Both the position numbers and the translations under genes were made by a program. The notes beneath the pieces are model-generated. The model saw only the letters and a list, made by a program, of their open reading frames with translations, searched no databases and was not told the DNA's origin. Of a stretch of 64,000 nt of DNA, positions 1-9,448 are shown one piece after another (position 1 is the first letter of the stretch; each line of letters begins with the position of its first letter). The stretch covers positions 4,526,001 to 4,590,000 of the forward strand of contig NZ_CP009459.1 of assembly GCF_000758325.1 (NCBI RefSeq), written 5' to 3'. The DNA comes from Cedecea neteri (GTDB lineage: Bacteria > Pseudomonadota > Gammaproteobacteria > Enterobacterales > Enterobacteriaceae).

Positions 1-375
1 CTCAGCGGCCTGATCATGGCGATGCGTATTTTTGGCTCCGGGATGGCAAGCGATCCGCTGACCATCTCCTGCATGAAGCTGTTGCACGCCGTTGAGCTTC
101 CTATCCTGCTTATTTCAATGTTTAAGTACATCACCACGCAGTTCGATCAGCGACTCTCCGCCACGCTGTATCTGGTGGGCTTCCAGTTTATAACGTCGAT
201 TTGCGCTACCGTACTTTCTCCACTGGTTGGGCGCGGCTACGACCAGTTAGGTTTCGCGGACACCTACATGATTCTGGCCGGACTGGTTCTGGCACTCACG
301 CTGACATCCGCTTTTCTGCTCAAAGACTCGGGCCCCAATAACGAACATCCTTCTTTAAATCTGACCACCAGGTAA
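1..375 (+). CDS. cscB: Sucrose permease, LacY/CscB family (C-terminal part)
   Basis: The frame is open from the first base of the window, so this is the 3' end of a longer gene; about 124 codons are present. The protein is hydrophobic, with three or four membrane segments, and resembles the last third of the LacY/CscB oligosaccharide:proton symporters of the major facilitator superfamily. These import intact sucrose across the inner membrane. The stop lies 4 bases before the start of the sucrose hydrolase gene, so the two are cotranscribed. The transporter identity rests partly on this neighbour. A fructokinase gene (cscK), usual in csc loci, would have to lie outside the window. Confidence 0.8.
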   Translation, partial: LSGLIMAMRIFGSGMASDPLTISCMKLLHAVELPILLISMFKYITTQFDQRLSATLYLVGFQFITSICATVLSPLVGRGYDQLGFADTYMILAGLVLALTLTSAFLLKDSGPNNEHPSLNLTTR

Positions 376-379
376 TGCT

Positions 380-1822
380 ATGAATACCCCACTGAACAAG
401 GCGCAATCCGCCTTAGAAACCCTGCAAACAACGCGCGGCAACGCCTTTTATCCGCTCTATCATTTGGCCCCGCCCGCGGGCTGGATGAACGATCCTAACG
501 GCCTGATTTACCATAACGGGCTTTACCACGCCTTCTATCAGCACCATCCGTTCGATGAAAACTGGGGGCCAATGCATTGGGGCCATGCCACCAGCCGGGA
601 TATGGTTCGCTGGGAGCATCAGCCCATTGCGCTGGCACCTGGAGACGAATGGGATCGCGATGGCTGTTTCTCCGGCAGTGCGGTGGACGATAACGGTGTG
701 CTCTCGCTGATTTACACGGGACATCTCTGGCTGGCTGGAGCCGGAAACGATAGCGCGATACGTCAGGTGCAATGTCTCGCCACCAGCGAAGACGGTGTTC
801 ACTTTAAGAAACAAGGCGTCATTCTTACCCCACCGCCTGGCATCAGGCATTTCCGCGATCCGAAGGTATGGCAACAGGATGGGACCTGGTGGATGGTCAT
901 TGGTGCCCGAGACGAGCAAGACCGAGGCAAAGTATTGCTTTATCGAGGCACTTCACTTCATGACTGGCAGTTAGATCGTATTCTCGCAGAAGCCAGCGCG
1001 GATATGGGTTATATGTGGGAATGCCCGGACTTCTTCCCGCTCGGAAAAAGCCAGATCCTGATGTTTTCTCCGCAGGGCATCAAGGCGAAAGGCTGGGCAT
1101 ACCAGAACTTGTTCCAGAGCGGCTATTTACGAGGGCGATGGCAACCAGGGAAAGATTTCATCGTTTATCAGCCGTTTGAAGAGATGGATCACGGCCACGA
1201 TTTTTACGCCCCGCAGTCCTTTATCGCCGAAGATGGCCGCCGCATCGTGCTGGGCTGGATGGACATGTGGGAATCTCCCATGCTTTCTAAACGCGAAGGC
1301 TGGGCGGGTTGCCTTACCGTGCCGCGCGAGCTGTGCATGATGCCAAACGGCAAACTTTACCAAAATCCGGTTCACGAACTGGCCACGCTCCGCGCCGGGG
1401 AGCAATTAGTGTTGCCCTGCGTGCTGGATACGCAAAAGCAGATGTTGCACCCGAATGCGGAAGCCGTAGAGTTAGAGATAGCCTGGGAAGCCTGGCAAAG
1501 CACGGCTGAACGCTACGGCATTCGCCTGGGACAGGGTTGTGAGCTGTTTGTCGATGCATTGACGCAGCGTCTGGTGCTGTCACGCGGCTATCAGGATACG
1601 CAGTTGGATGGCAATCGCAGCGTGCCGTTATTGGAAAACGGCGACCTGCATCTGCGGATTTTTATCGATCGCTCTTCCATCGAAGTCTTTGTTAACCATG
1701 GCGAATATTGTCTTAGCAGCCGCCTCTACCCGCAGCCAGGGGAACGTCAACTGGAACTGTTTGCCAGCCACGGGAAAGCCTTATGCCGGGGCGGCACGCT
1801 GTGGCAATTGAACGCACTATAG
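380..1822 (+). CDS. cscA: Sucrose hydrolase (invertase), glycoside hydrolase family 32
   Basis: Cytoplasmic GH32 enzyme of 480 residues that splits imported sucrose into glucose and fructose. The family signature WMNDPNG with its nucleophile Asp lies near residue 36. FRDPKVW near residue 160 (the RDP motif) and the WECPDFF motif near residue 212 carry the transition-state and acid/base residues. The C-terminal 130 residues form the usual beta-sandwich, with the conserved DRSSIEVF segment. There is no signal peptide. The gene follows the permease by 4 bases and overlaps the convergent repressor gene at the stop codons. It could act on sucrose-6-phosphate if sucrose enters by a PTS, but the permease neighbour favours free sucrose. 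Confidence 0.9.
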   Translation: MNTPLNKAQSALETLQTTRGNAFYPLYHLAPPAGWMNDPNGLIYHNGLYHAFYQHHPFDENWGPMHWGHATSRDMVRWEHQPIALAPGDEWDRDGCFSGSAVDDNGVLSLIYTGHLWLAGAGNDSAIRQVQCLATSEDGVHFKKQGVILTPPPGIRHFRDPKVWQQDGTWWMVIGARDEQDRGKVLLYRGTSLHDWQLDRILAEASADMGYMWECPDFFPLGKSQILMFSPQGIKAKGWAYQNLFQSGYLRGRWQPGKDFIVYQPFEEMDHGHDFYAPQSFIAEDGRRIVLGWMDMWESPMLSKREGWAGCLTVPRELCMMPNGKLYQNPVHELATLRAGEQLVLPCVLDTQKQMLHPNAEAVELEIAWEAWQSTAERYGIRLGQGCELFVDALTQRLVLSRGYQDTQLDGNRSVPLLENGDLHLRIFIDRSSIEVFVNHGEYCLSSRLYPQPGERQLELFASHGKALCRGGTLWQLNAL

Positions 1823-2818
1823 CGAAACGCGCCTGACCAGAGGGCAAGGCAGCCGCTGGATGCCGCTGCTGGTCAACCCGTCAATTAAATGCAGTGCCGC
1901 CTGGCGACCAATGGCTTCATGCGGCAACTGAACCGTCGTCAGCGGCGGAAGGAACAAATCACCGATCCCTACCTGGTTATCAAATCCAAGCACAGCCACC
2001 TGCTCAGGAATTGCCACGCCCTGCGCCAGTAGCGTCTGCCAGGCCACAAAAGCGATGCGGTCATTACCGCACACCAGCACATCGAAATCCGCTTTTCCTT
2101 GCTGGCAATGTGCCAGAACAAGCCCGGCCAATTCAGGATAATGGCTATCGCCCCACTGCATGTGATACTGCCTCACCGTATCAACGTCGAGCCCGGCTTC
2201 ACGCCAGGCCTGCTCGAACCCATCCCGACGAGAACCGCTGGCAAGCGCCTCTTCGGGCAGCCACAGGCAAAGCGGACGGCGGTATCCCCGCTCAATCAGA
2301 TGGCGAGTGGCCTGGTACTGCCCGTTAAAATCATCCGGAATGTAACTCGGTAAATCAGCATCGTCACTAATACAGTTAGCCAGCACCACCCGGTGGGTTT
2401 TTAGTACCGCAGGGAGCTCAACGTGCCGCAGCCCCATAGAGGTAAAAATGATGCCGTCCGGCCGCTGAGCCAGGAGCTGATTGACCGCCCGCTCGGCGTC
2501 GTCAGCAGAAAGGATATTAATGAGAAAACTGTTCCAGCCTCGCTCACGTGCAGTCTGCTCAATGGCCAACAGTATTTCTACAGAATAGGGCGTGGTGGCA
2601 GTGTCCAGCGCCAGAATACCGATTGTCGATGTTTTAACACCTTTGCTTCGGATCTTCCGGGCGGAATAGTCCGGCACATAATTCAGCTCATCAATGGCCC
2701 GCTGTACCCGCTCCCGGGTCGCCGGGCTAACGTGTTCAGCCTGATTAATGACCCTGGAAACGGTCATCAGCGACACGCCCGCCAGGGTTGCAACATCTTT
2801 CAGAGAAGCCATATCCAA
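1817..2818 (-). CDS. cscR: LacI-family repressor of the sucrose genes
   Basis: LacI/GalR-type repressor of 333 residues. The N-terminal helix-turn-helix (SLKDVATLAGVSLMTVSRVI) and hinge helix are followed by a periplasmic-binding-protein-like effector domain. It sits tail to tail with cscA, overlapping by 6 bases, and 37 bases downstream of the PTS EIIBC gene on the same strand. Control of sucrose uptake and hydrolysis is inferred from position and from csc loci elsewhere. Because it may be cotranscribed with the PTS gene, it might also regulate that transporter. Confidence 0.82.
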   Translation of the reverse strand: MDMASLKDVATLAGVSLMTVSRVINQAEHVSPATRERVQRAIDELNYVPDYSARKIRSKGVKTSTIGILALDTATTPYSVEILLAIEQTARERGWNSFLINILSADDAERAVNQLLAQRPDGIIFTSMGLRHVELPAVLKTHRVVLANCISDDADLPSYIPDDFNGQYQATRHLIERGYRRPLCLWLPEEALASGSRRDGFEQAWREAGLDVDTVRQYHMQWGDSHYPELAGLVLAHCQQGKADFDVLVCGNDRIAFVAWQTLLAQGVAIPEQVAVLGFDNQVGIGDLFLPPLTTVQLPHEAIGRQAALHLIDGLTSSGIQRLPCPLVRRVSL

Positions 2819-2834
2819 TCATTCAGCACGAGAG

Positions 2835-2857
2835 AAAAACCGATAGTAGCGGTTTTT
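2835..2857 (-). terminator. Hairpin between EIIBC and the LacI-type gene
   Basis: AAAAACCG and CGGTTTTT form an 8-bp perfect stem around a 7-base loop, at the very 3' end of the EIIBC gene and just before the repressor start. The A/T flanks give a U tract in either direction, so it may be a partial terminator. As a dyad in a promoter region it might instead be an operator. Confidence 0.4.
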
Positions 2858-4256
2858 ACACGCTTTTTCTCGACGAGAATGTGTTTGTCTCTTTCTCACG
2901 CACCAGCACGGTGGTCAGTATGAAAGAAAGTCCCAGCGCCAGCGCCACGCCCAGCAGGGCGAAGATAAAGTACGGGCCAATATAAGCGGGCAGGCTGAAG
3001 ATACTCGACAGAATATAGCCGTACAGCCGCACGCCGAAGAATGCGATGAAGGCCGAAGCGATCGAACTGGCAACCGTGGCGGCAATAAACGCTTTCTTGT
3101 AGCGGGTTAACACGCCAAACAGCGCCGGTTCGGTAATCCCCAGCAGCGCGGAGATCCCCGCCGACAGTACCACCGAGCGATCGGCTTTCGACTTGCTCTG
3201 CCGCCAGATGGCAAATGTCGCCCCGGCGATAGCCATGTTGGCCATAAACATCATCGGCATCAGCATGTCATAGCCGCGATCGGTAAAGTTTTGCAGCGCA
3301 ATCGGCGTCATGGCGTGGTGCATTCCGGTCAGAATGGCTATCGGGCGAATTGCGCCCACCACCAGCCCGGCAAAGCTCGCGGAAATCCCGAACAGCCCTT
3401 CAATAAACCAGGCCAGCCCTTTCCCCAGATAAATCCCCAGCGGGCCAATCATCACCAGCGCTACCAGCGCGGAAATGAATAACGTCAGCGTCGGGGTAAA
3501 CACCGTTTTCAGCACATCAGGCATGATGCTGTCCACCCAGCGGTGGATATAGCTCAGCGCCAGCACCGAGAAAATGACCGGAATGACGCTTGAGGCGTAG
3601 TTAAACACCGAAACCGGGATCGCATTCAGAAAATAGAAAGCATCCACCGCGCCCGCCTGATGCGTGGCCAGCACTTTCGCCGCTTCAATCAGCGACGGAT
3701 ACATGAAGCAGGCTGCCACCGCCGCCGCGAGGTATTCGTTCGTTTTGAATATTCTGGCTGCGGAGATCGCGAGGAAAAACGGCAGGAAGTAAAACACGCC
3801 GCTGGCGATGAGATCGATAACGATCACCGTATCGCTTTTGGCCGAGATCAGCTTGAGCGCCACCAGCCCGGCCAGCAGACCTTTGATCATCCCTGCCCCG
3901 GCAATCGCCGGGACAATCGGACCAAATACGCCGGAAACCGTATCCATAAACAGCGACACCAGGCTCTTACGCTCTTTTTTGCCAGCAGGTGAAGCCTGAG
4001 CCTCTTTTGCACCGCCAAGCAGCGCCGTCAGTTGCTCATACCAGCTGTTCACCTGCGGGCCGATGATTATCTGAAACTGATCGCTTTGCGTCTGCGCGCC
4101 CAGCACGCCGGGCAGCTTTTTGATCTCCGCCTGGTTCACTTTATTATCATCAATTAAATCGAAACGCAGACGCGTCATGCAGTGCCAGACTTTATTAATA
4201 TTATCCGTCCCGCCGACCAGACGAATAATAGAAGCAATGACGTCACGACTCCCCAT
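2856..4256 (-). CDS. PTS sugar transporter EIIBC component (glucose/sucrose superfamily)
   Basis: 466 residues. The N-terminal EIIB domain (about 1-85) has the phosphorylated cysteine in NKVWHCMTRLRF near residue 26. A linker follows, then an EIIC domain with about ten membrane helices. No EIIA domain is present, so phosphate would come from a separate EIIA such as Crr. It would transport and phosphorylate a sugar at the inner membrane. The substrate cannot be read from sequence: sucrose is suggested by cscR downstream, while the divergent dehydratase gene suggests a sugar-acid route. No phospho-sugar hydrolase gene is adjacent, which is unusual for a disaccharide PTS. Confidence 0.8.
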   Translation of the reverse strand: MGSRDVIASIIRLVGGTDNINKVWHCMTRLRFDLIDDNKVNQAEIKKLPGVLGAQTQSDQFQIIIGPQVNSWYEQLTALLGGAKEAQASPAGKKERKSLVSLFMDTVSGVFGPIVPAIAGAGMIKGLLAGLVALKLISAKSDTVIVIDLIASGVFYFLPFFLAISAARIFKTNEYLAAAVAACFMYPSLIEAAKVLATHQAGAVDAFYFLNAIPVSVFNYASSVIPVIFSVLALSYIHRWVDSIMPDVLKTVFTPTLTLFISALVALVMIGPLGIYLGKGLAWFIEGLFGISASFAGLVVGAIRPIAILTGMHHAMTPIALQNFTDRGYDMLMPMMFMANMAIAGATFAIWRQSKSKADRSVVLSAGISALLGITEPALFGVLTRYKKAFIAATVASSIASAFIAFFGVRLYGYILSSIFSLPAYIGPYFIFALLGVALALGLSFILTTVLVREKETNTFSSRKSV

Positions 4257-4341
4257 GAATAACTCCCCGGTGTTGGTTTATTGTTATGTGTTGCTGCCGC
4301 CGATGGTAGAGAATCAAAAAATTAAAAACAAACCAATGAAA

Positions 4342-4357
4342 CATGACTAGCGTCACA
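4342..4357. promoter_or_regulatory. Candidate CRP site
   Basis: CATGA-N6-TCACA is a near match to the symmetric CRP site TGTGA-N6-TCACA, with one perfect and one imperfect arm. It lies in the 281-base divergent region between the EIIBC and dehydratase genes, about 85 bases before the EIIBC start. The rest of this region is A/T-rich promoter-like sequence with nothing else recognisable. Confidence 0.4.
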
Positions 4358-4537
4358 AACAGCCAAAACAAAAGAACAATAACAGTAATTGGTACGGTTT
4401 TATCGCCTTTAAAAGTGAAATAACTGACCAATAAAAAAGAGTCAAAAAAAGCGTTTACCGCCGGGGAAAAATAGGGTGATAGTAATAGCAGAACTTAATT
4501 CACTGCGTTTATATCAGCCTGACGGTGGAGCTTTCTC

Positions 4538-5737
4538 GTGCTACCCACAATTATCGAAAATATTGAATGTTTTATCACTAAACCGGATCGGCATAACCTG
4601 GTCACGGTGCGCGTCACCACCAACAAAGGCGTGACCGGCCTCGGCTGTGCCACCTTCCAGCAGCGGCCGCGGGCGGTAAAAACCCTGGTCGATGAATACC
4701 TCAAGCCACTGTTAATTGGCCGGGACGCCAACCACATCGAAGACCTGTGGCAAATGATGACCGTCAACGCCTACTGGCGAAACGGCCCAATCATGAACAA
4801 CGCCGTCGCCGGCGTGGATATGGCGCTGTGGGACATTAAAGGCCAACTGGCGAATATGCCGCTGTACCAGCTTTTAGGCGGCAAATCGAAGGATGCCATC
4901 GCGGTTTACAGCCACGCCGCCAGCGAAACGCTTGCAGGGCTTTATCAGGAAGTGGATAAGCTGCTGACGCAAGGATACCGCTACATCCGCTGCCAGCTGG
5001 GGTTCTATGGCGGCACGCCCCAGAGCATGCACCAGACCAAAGATCCTACGCCCGGGGCGTATTACGACCAGGACGAGTACATGGCAAACACGGTGGAAAT
5101 GTTCCGCGCATTGCGTGAGAAATACGGCCACCGCTTTCATATTCTGCACGACGTTCACGAACGGTTATTCCCGCAGCAGGCTATTCAACTGGCGAAAGCG
5201 CTGGAGCCTTACCAGCCGTGGTTTATCGAGGATATTCTGCCGCCACAGCAAAGCGCATGGCTGGAACAAGTCCGCCAACACTCTTCCGTCCCGCTGGCGA
5301 TGGGCGAACTGTTCAACAACCCGGCGGAATGGCATGACCTGATCGTGAACCGCCGCATCGATTTTATTCGCTGCCACGTTTCGCAGATTGGCGGGATCAC
5401 CCCGGCGTTAAAACTGGCGGTGCTCTGCCAGGCCTTTGGCGTGCGCCTCGCCTGGCACGGGCCGCCGGATATGACGCCGATTGCGGTTGCGGTGAATACG
5501 CATCTGAACATTCACCTGCATAACGCGGCGATTCAAGAGTTTATTCCCGTCAAAGAGAACACCGCCGCCGTGTTCCCCGGCGCTCCATCGGCGGAGAAAG
5601 GCTATATGTACCCGCTGGAAAAACCGGGCATTGGCGTAGGCTTTGACCAACAGCAGGCGGAACGCTTCCCGGTGGAATATCGCCCGCACGAATGGACGCA
5701 AAGCCGACTGCCCAACGGCGCAATCCATACGCCTTAA
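4538..5737 (+). CDS. Enolase-superfamily dehydratase, RspA / D-mannonate dehydratase type
   Basis: 399-residue cytoplasmic protein of the mandelate-racemase/enolase superfamily, closest in appearance to RspA (starvation-sensing protein) and ManD. The N-terminal capping domain is about residues 1-115. The barrel carries the metal-ligand region (DVHERLFP near 205, FIEDILPP near 231, [10 protein letters not shown] near 257) and HGPPDMTP near 312. Members dehydrate sugar acids such as D-mannonate or D-gluconate, often slowly, so the substrate is open. The gene is divergent from the PTS gene, and its stop overlaps the stop of the GntR-type regulator facing it. Confidence 0.8.
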   Translation: MLPTIIENIECFITKPDRHNLVTVRVTTNKGVTGLGCATFQQRPRAVKTLVDEYLKPLLIGRDANHIEDLWQMMTVNAYWRNGPIMNNAVAGVDMALWDIKGQLANMPLYQLLGGKSKDAIAVYSHAASETLAGLYQEVDKLLTQGYRYIRCQLGFYGGTPQSMHQTKDPTPGAYYDQDEYMANTVEMFRALREKYGHRFHILHDVHERLFPQQAIQLAKALEPYQPWFIEDILPPQQSAWLEQVRQHSSVPLAMGELFNNPAEWHDLIVNRRIDFIRCHVSQIGGITPALKLAVLCQAFGVRLAWHGPPDMTPIAVAVNTHLNIHLHNAAIQEFIPVKENTAAVFPGAPSAEKGYMYPLEKPGIGVGFDQQQAERFPVEYRPHEWTQSRLPNGAIHTP

Positions 5738-6447
5738 GACGTTTTACGGCGGGCCAGATTGGCGTGATTGAAGGGGATAACATAGGTGCAGGAATAGTTG
5801 ATATCGACGATATCGCTGATTTCAAACACCCGCCCCCCTTCCAGAATACCGCGGTTGCTGATCTGCATCGCGGGCTGGCCCTTCTTGCATTCGAGCAGTT
5901 GGGCCTGCTCTTTATTGACCACCACGGCCTGATAGCGGGTCAGTAAATGCGAAATACGAAACCCCTTGCTCAGAACATACTGCTGCAATGAGCTTTCAAT
6001 CACCTTCTGGTTGAGATCGGGGAAGTCTTTAGCCGGCATACGCGACGTTTCAATCTGCACTTTTTGCTTATCCACCAGCCGCAGGCGGCAAAACTGCCAG
6101 ATAAACTCCTCGGCACCGAGACCAAAAACCTGCTGCTCGTCGCGGTCGGGCAGCTTTTTATGCAGGCTAACCAGACGAAACGAAATACGGTCGAAAGACT
6201 TTTCGGTAATCGAGTTATACACCAGCGGACTGTTGCGCGCCTGTTCGTTGATCCAAATCCCGGAACCCTGAATGACGGAGACCACGCCAATGCTGACCAG
6301 TTTTTCCAGCGCCTGGCGAATCGTGAAGCGCGAAACCCCATACTCTTCAGCCAGCTGCCGCTCCGGGGGCAATTTGCGCGGGCCAGGCTCACTGTGCTGA
6401 TAAATTTTGCTCAGTAAATCCTGGGTCACAAAGTCTTTCTTTTTCAT
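5734..6447 (-). CDS. GntR-family (HutC/UTRA) transcriptional regulator
   Basis: 237 residues with an N-terminal winged helix ([25 protein letters not shown], residues about 23-47) and a C-terminal UTRA ligand-binding domain (about 85-230). It is convergent with the RspA-like dehydratase and shares a palindromic TTAA stop with it. It is therefore the likely regulator of the dehydratase and perhaps of the PTS gene. Its effector is unknown, and no operator was recognised by eye. Confidence 0.8.
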   Translation of the reverse strand: MKKKDFVTQDLLSKIYQHSEPGPRKLPPERQLAEEYGVSRFTIRQALEKLVSIGVVSVIQGSGIWINEQARNSPLVYNSITEKSFDRISFRLVSLHKKLPDRDEQQVFGLGAEEFIWQFCRLRLVDKQKVQIETSRMPAKDFPDLNQKVIESSLQQYVLSKGFRISHLLTRYQAVVVNKEQAQLLECKKGQPAMQISNRGILEGGRVFEISDIVDINYSCTYVIPFNHANLARRKTS

Positions 6448-6554
6448 CGCGGGCTCCTAACCTTTGCGCTGAAACATAACATTCTGAACGCCGTTGAACT
6501 ATGATACCTCGTTAAATATCTTCGACTTTTCATGACTTGCATCGGGACTTCGTT

Positions 6555-8114
6555 ATGGCAGGAAAAAAATTGGTCAGTCTTGTCAACGGCGTGCTGATCG
6601 TTGCCGTTTTACTGCCAATACTGCTCAGTATTTATCTGGCTCATAACAAAGCCGAAAACACTTTTCACAGCGAGCTGGAAAGCTATGCCGAACGGGCAAT
6701 GATCCGTAGTGAGAGAGTGATCAATCAGGCCAGTGCCGCGCTCGAACAAATCAACAGCTTCAACGGCCAGTATTGCTCCCGTGAACACCTCGACGCGATG
6801 CGCCGTGTCGCCTTCAACTTTCGCTATATTCAGGAAGTGGTCTATCTCAAGGACGACCGTACGCTCTGCTCTTCTCTGGAAGGCATGCGCGAGAGCGTCA
6901 AGCTCGGGCAGCCCGACATCAGCAGCAACCACGGTTTCTACGCATGGTATACGGACGTGACCGATCTGGGGTTTGAACGCCCGATGATCTACATTGGGAA
7001 ACTTCCTCACGTCGTGGTGATCGACCCCATCGCCTTTATTGATGTCATTCCGTTTGGCCATAATCCGGTCAACGTGGCAATGATTGGCCTCGAGCACTCG
7101 CGGCTTATCACCAGTAATGTGAAACTGCCTGATGACAGCTGGAAAAGCCTGTTAAACAGCGGGGCTGAAAAGTACTACGACGGGAATTATGACTACGTTA
7201 TCCGTCGCTCTCCGGCATTAGGGCTGGCGATGATAGCCTGGGCACCCAGCGCCCCGCTGCAAACAGCCTGGTATAAGCAAATGCTCACCTGGCTACCTAT
7301 CGGCATTCTCTTCAGCCTGAGCGCTGGCTGGTTCATCACCCGCCTGCTGCGCCGTCTGGAGTCTCCCCAGGCGCGCATTCAGGATGCCATTCGCGGACGG
7401 GAATTTACCCTCGAATATCAGCCGATTGTTGATTTGAAAACGGGCGAAGGCGTAGGAGCTGAAGCGTTAATCCGCTGGCGTCTGCCGGATGGCAGTTTCA
7501 TTAGTCCGGACATTTTTATCCCGATTGCCGAACAGGCCGGGCTCATCTCGCAGATAACCGAACTGGTGGTGAAAAAGACCTTCGCAGATCTCGGCGACTG
7601 GCTGCACGCCCACCCTCATCATCACGTTTCGATCAACCTCGCCCCGGCGGATGTGCTTAACGATAAGATTTTGCAGATCATCAAGCCTCTGCTGTTGAAG
7701 TACCAAATCAAAGCGGAGCAGATAGCGCTGGAGATCACCGAGCGCGGCTTCGCTAACCCGAAAGTCAGTGCCCCAATTGTGGCGAAATACCGCGAGGCGG
7801 GCCACCCAATCTACCTGGATGACTTTGGCACAGGCTACTCCAGCCTCAGCTACCTGCAGGATCTCGACGTCGATATTCTGAAAATAGACAAATCATTCGT
7901 TGACGCGCTGGAGTACAAAAACGTCACGCCGTACATCATTGAAATGGCGAAAACGCTGCATCTGGCGACGCTCGCCGAAGGGATTGAAACGGCAGCGCAG
8001 GCGGCGTGGCTGCGGGAACACGGGGTCGCCTGGGGGCAGGGCTGGCTTTACAGCAAAGCCCTGCCGAAACAGGCCTTTATCGACTGGATTGCCCGCAATC
8101 GCATTGTGAACTGA
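6555..8114 (+). CDS. Cyclic-di-GMP phosphodiesterase with CSS-motif sensor (EAL domain)
   Basis: 519 residues from the ATG; an upstream TTG at 6537 would add six. A first membrane helix (about 7-28) leads to a periplasmic domain with cysteines at about 74 and 105, the latter in the CSS motif. A second helix (about 230-250) precedes a cytoplasmic EAL domain. EALIRW, DDFGTGYSSL and the LAEGIE loop are intact, so the enzyme should hydrolyse c-di-GMP to pGpG. CSS-type enzymes respond to periplasmic redox state through DsbA/DsbB. The gene is divergent from the GntR regulator and abuts the convergent HTH gene with no gap. Confidence 0.88.
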   Translation: MAGKKLVSLVNGVLIVAVLLPILLSIYLAHNKAENTFHSELESYAERAMIRSERVINQASAALEQINSFNGQYCSREHLDAMRRVAFNFRYIQEVVYLKDDRTLCSSLEGMRESVKLGQPDISSNHGFYAWYTDVTDLGFERPMIYIGKLPHVVVIDPIAFIDVIPFGHNPVNVAMIGLEHSRLITSNVKLPDDSWKSLLNSGAEKYYDGNYDYVIRRSPALGLAMIAWAPSAPLQTAWYKQMLTWLPIGILFSLSAGWFITRLLRRLESPQARIQDAIRGREFTLEYQPIVDLKTGEGVGAEALIRWRLPDGSFISPDIFIPIAEQAGLISQITELVVKKTFADLGDWLHAHPHHHVSINLAPADVLNDKILQIIKPLLLKYQIKAEQIALEITERGFANPKVSAPIVAKYREAGHPIYLDDFGTGYSSLSYLQDLDVDILKIDKSFVDALEYKNVTPYIIEMAKTLHLATLAEGIETAAQAAWLREHGVAWGQGWLYSKALPKQAFIDWIARNRIVN

Positions 8115-8585
8115 TCACTTCCGCAACAGCTGCTGGAGGCGCTGCTGCTGGCGTTTCTCCAGCCAGCCTTTCAGCAGGAACAGGCGCAGGCCGCCCATCA
8201 CCAGCAGTGCGCCCCAAATCAGCGCTGCCCACTGGAACCAGTAATGGCCCGGCGACGTCAGCCAGTTAATGACGGCCAGGCCGGTACACACAATCGCCCA
8301 CACCAGCACCGAACGGTAGAAGCGATACTCGCGGGCCACCCGCCGTTTAGCTTCGAGAATCCGCGAATTCAGCGCATCCTCTGGCTCGCAGTCTGGCTCA
8401 TTACCGTCGTACAAATCCGTCACCTTGAGATCGAACGCCGCTGCAATAGCGCTCATGGTTTCCAGGCTCGCCTGCCCACCATTTTCAATACGCTGAATGG
8501 TTCTGACGCTCAGGGAGGAGAGTTCGGCCAGCTGCTCCTGGGACCAGGCGCGGGACAAACGCAATGCTTTAATGTTGTTACTCAT
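8115..8585 (-). CDS. XRE-type HTH regulator with C-terminal 2TM domain
   Basis: 156 residues. Residues about 5-60 form a Cro/C1-type helix-turn-helix (SQEQLAELSSLSVRTIQRIENG). The C-terminal half has two hydrophobic helices of the 2TM-domain type, so the regulator is probably anchored to the inner membrane. A charged, acidic linker lies between. Targets are unknown. The 11-bp direct repeats starting about 60 bases upstream of its start codon are the obvious candidate for autoregulation. Confidence 0.75.
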   Translation of the reverse strand: MSNNIKALRLSRAWSQEQLAELSSLSVRTIQRIENGGQASLETMSAIAAAFDLKVTDLYDGNEPDCEPEDALNSRILEAKRRVAREYRFYRSVLVWAIVCTGLAVINWLTSPGHYWFQWAALIWGALLVMGGLRLFLLKGWLEKRQQQRLQQLLRK

Positions 8586-8643
8586 GGCTGGAGATCCTCA
8601 AATGATTTAACCCGCCCTGACTATGGCTCAACCCGCGCCACTT

Positions 8644-8687
8644 CAACACGACAGCGACCCGACATCAACCCGACAGCAACCTGACAG
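8644..8687. repeat. Four tandem 11-bp direct repeats upstream of the HTH gene
   Basis: Read on the minus strand this is CTGTCAGGTTG, CTGTCGGGTTG, ATGTCGGGTCG and CTGTCGTGTTG: four head-to-tail 11-mers with consensus CTGTCGGGTTG and one or two mismatches each. The period equals one helical turn, so bound proteins would line up on one DNA face. The array lies between the permease stop and the HTH gene start, in the position of an operator. Confidence 0.75.
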
Positions 8688-8689
8688 CC

Positions 8690-9448
8690 CTAATGCGCCG
8701 CTTTTCGCCGGGCAAAAGCAAAGCAGATAATCGGCAGAGGCAAAGTGAATAGCAGCAGCAACCATACCAAAGTATAAACCGCATCCACGCCGTCGTTTTG
8801 CAAGTTGGTGTATAGCTTAACGGGGATCCCCTGAGGGAAATAGGCGAAAATCATCACGATGCCAAATTCGCCGATGGCCCGAACCCAGGCCACGGCAAGC
8901 GCCGACGCAAGTCCAGGCGCAGACATCGGCAAAGCAAGGCGCAGGAAGCGCTGCCAGGGCGAGGCCCCGAGCGTGCGCCCGGCTTCAAGGATCTCTTTCG
9001 GCACCGCGGTAAACGCGGAACGGGCGGCGGTAATAAAGTAAGGCAGCGCGCCGTAAACCTGAGCCAGCACAAACGCCCCGGGGTTATTTACCAGCGTCAG
9101 CCCGAAGCGGGACAGCCACTCCCCCGCCAGGCTATACGGCCCCCAGGCGGAAATCAGCAAAATCCCCATCGCCAACGGCGGCGTAAGCAGAGGAAGCAAC
9201 ACCAGTACCTCGACCAGCAACCGACGCCGGCCTCTGGCCCAGGCCAGCCACCAGGCCACCGGTAGCCCCAGCGCGACAACAATCATCAGCGCCAGGCCGC
9301 CCAGGCCAAGGGAAACGGCAATCGCGCCGCCGTCTCCCCAGGCCAAATGGAACCCGTGCCACGGCGTAACGCCCAGCAAAGTCGCAAACGGAATCGCAAG
9401 CAGAAGCAGTGCCGGGAGCGACAGCCATAGCGCCGGGCTACGCATCAT
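8690..9448 (-). CDS. Molybdate/tungstate-type ABC transporter permease
   Basis: 252 residues with six predicted membrane helices. The binding-protein-dependent transport EAA motif (EAGRTLGASPWQRFLRLALP) lies near residues 154-173. It resembles ModB/WtpB permeases. The start overlaps the stop of the upstream binding-protein gene by 4 bases, so both are translated together. No ATP-binding subunit gene follows; the next gene is the HTH regulator. The permease would need an ATPase encoded elsewhere, such as ModC. Confidence 0.8.
   Translation of the reverse strand: MMRSPALWLSLPALLLLAIPFATLLGVTPWHGFHLAWGDGGAIAVSLGLGGLALMIVVALGLPVAWWLAWARGRRRLLVEVLVLLPLLTPPLAMGILLISAWGPYSLAGEWLSRFGLTLVNNPGAFVLAQVYGALPYFITAARSAFTAVPKEILEAGRTLGASPWQRFLRLALPMSAPGLASALAVAWVRAIGEFGIVMIFAYFPQGIPVKLYTNLQNDGVDAVYTLVWLLLLFTLPLPIICFAFARRKAAH

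Noticed and set aside
6448-6554. Operator for the GntR-type regulator in its own promoter
   Set aside because: No convincing inverted repeat could be seen in this gap.
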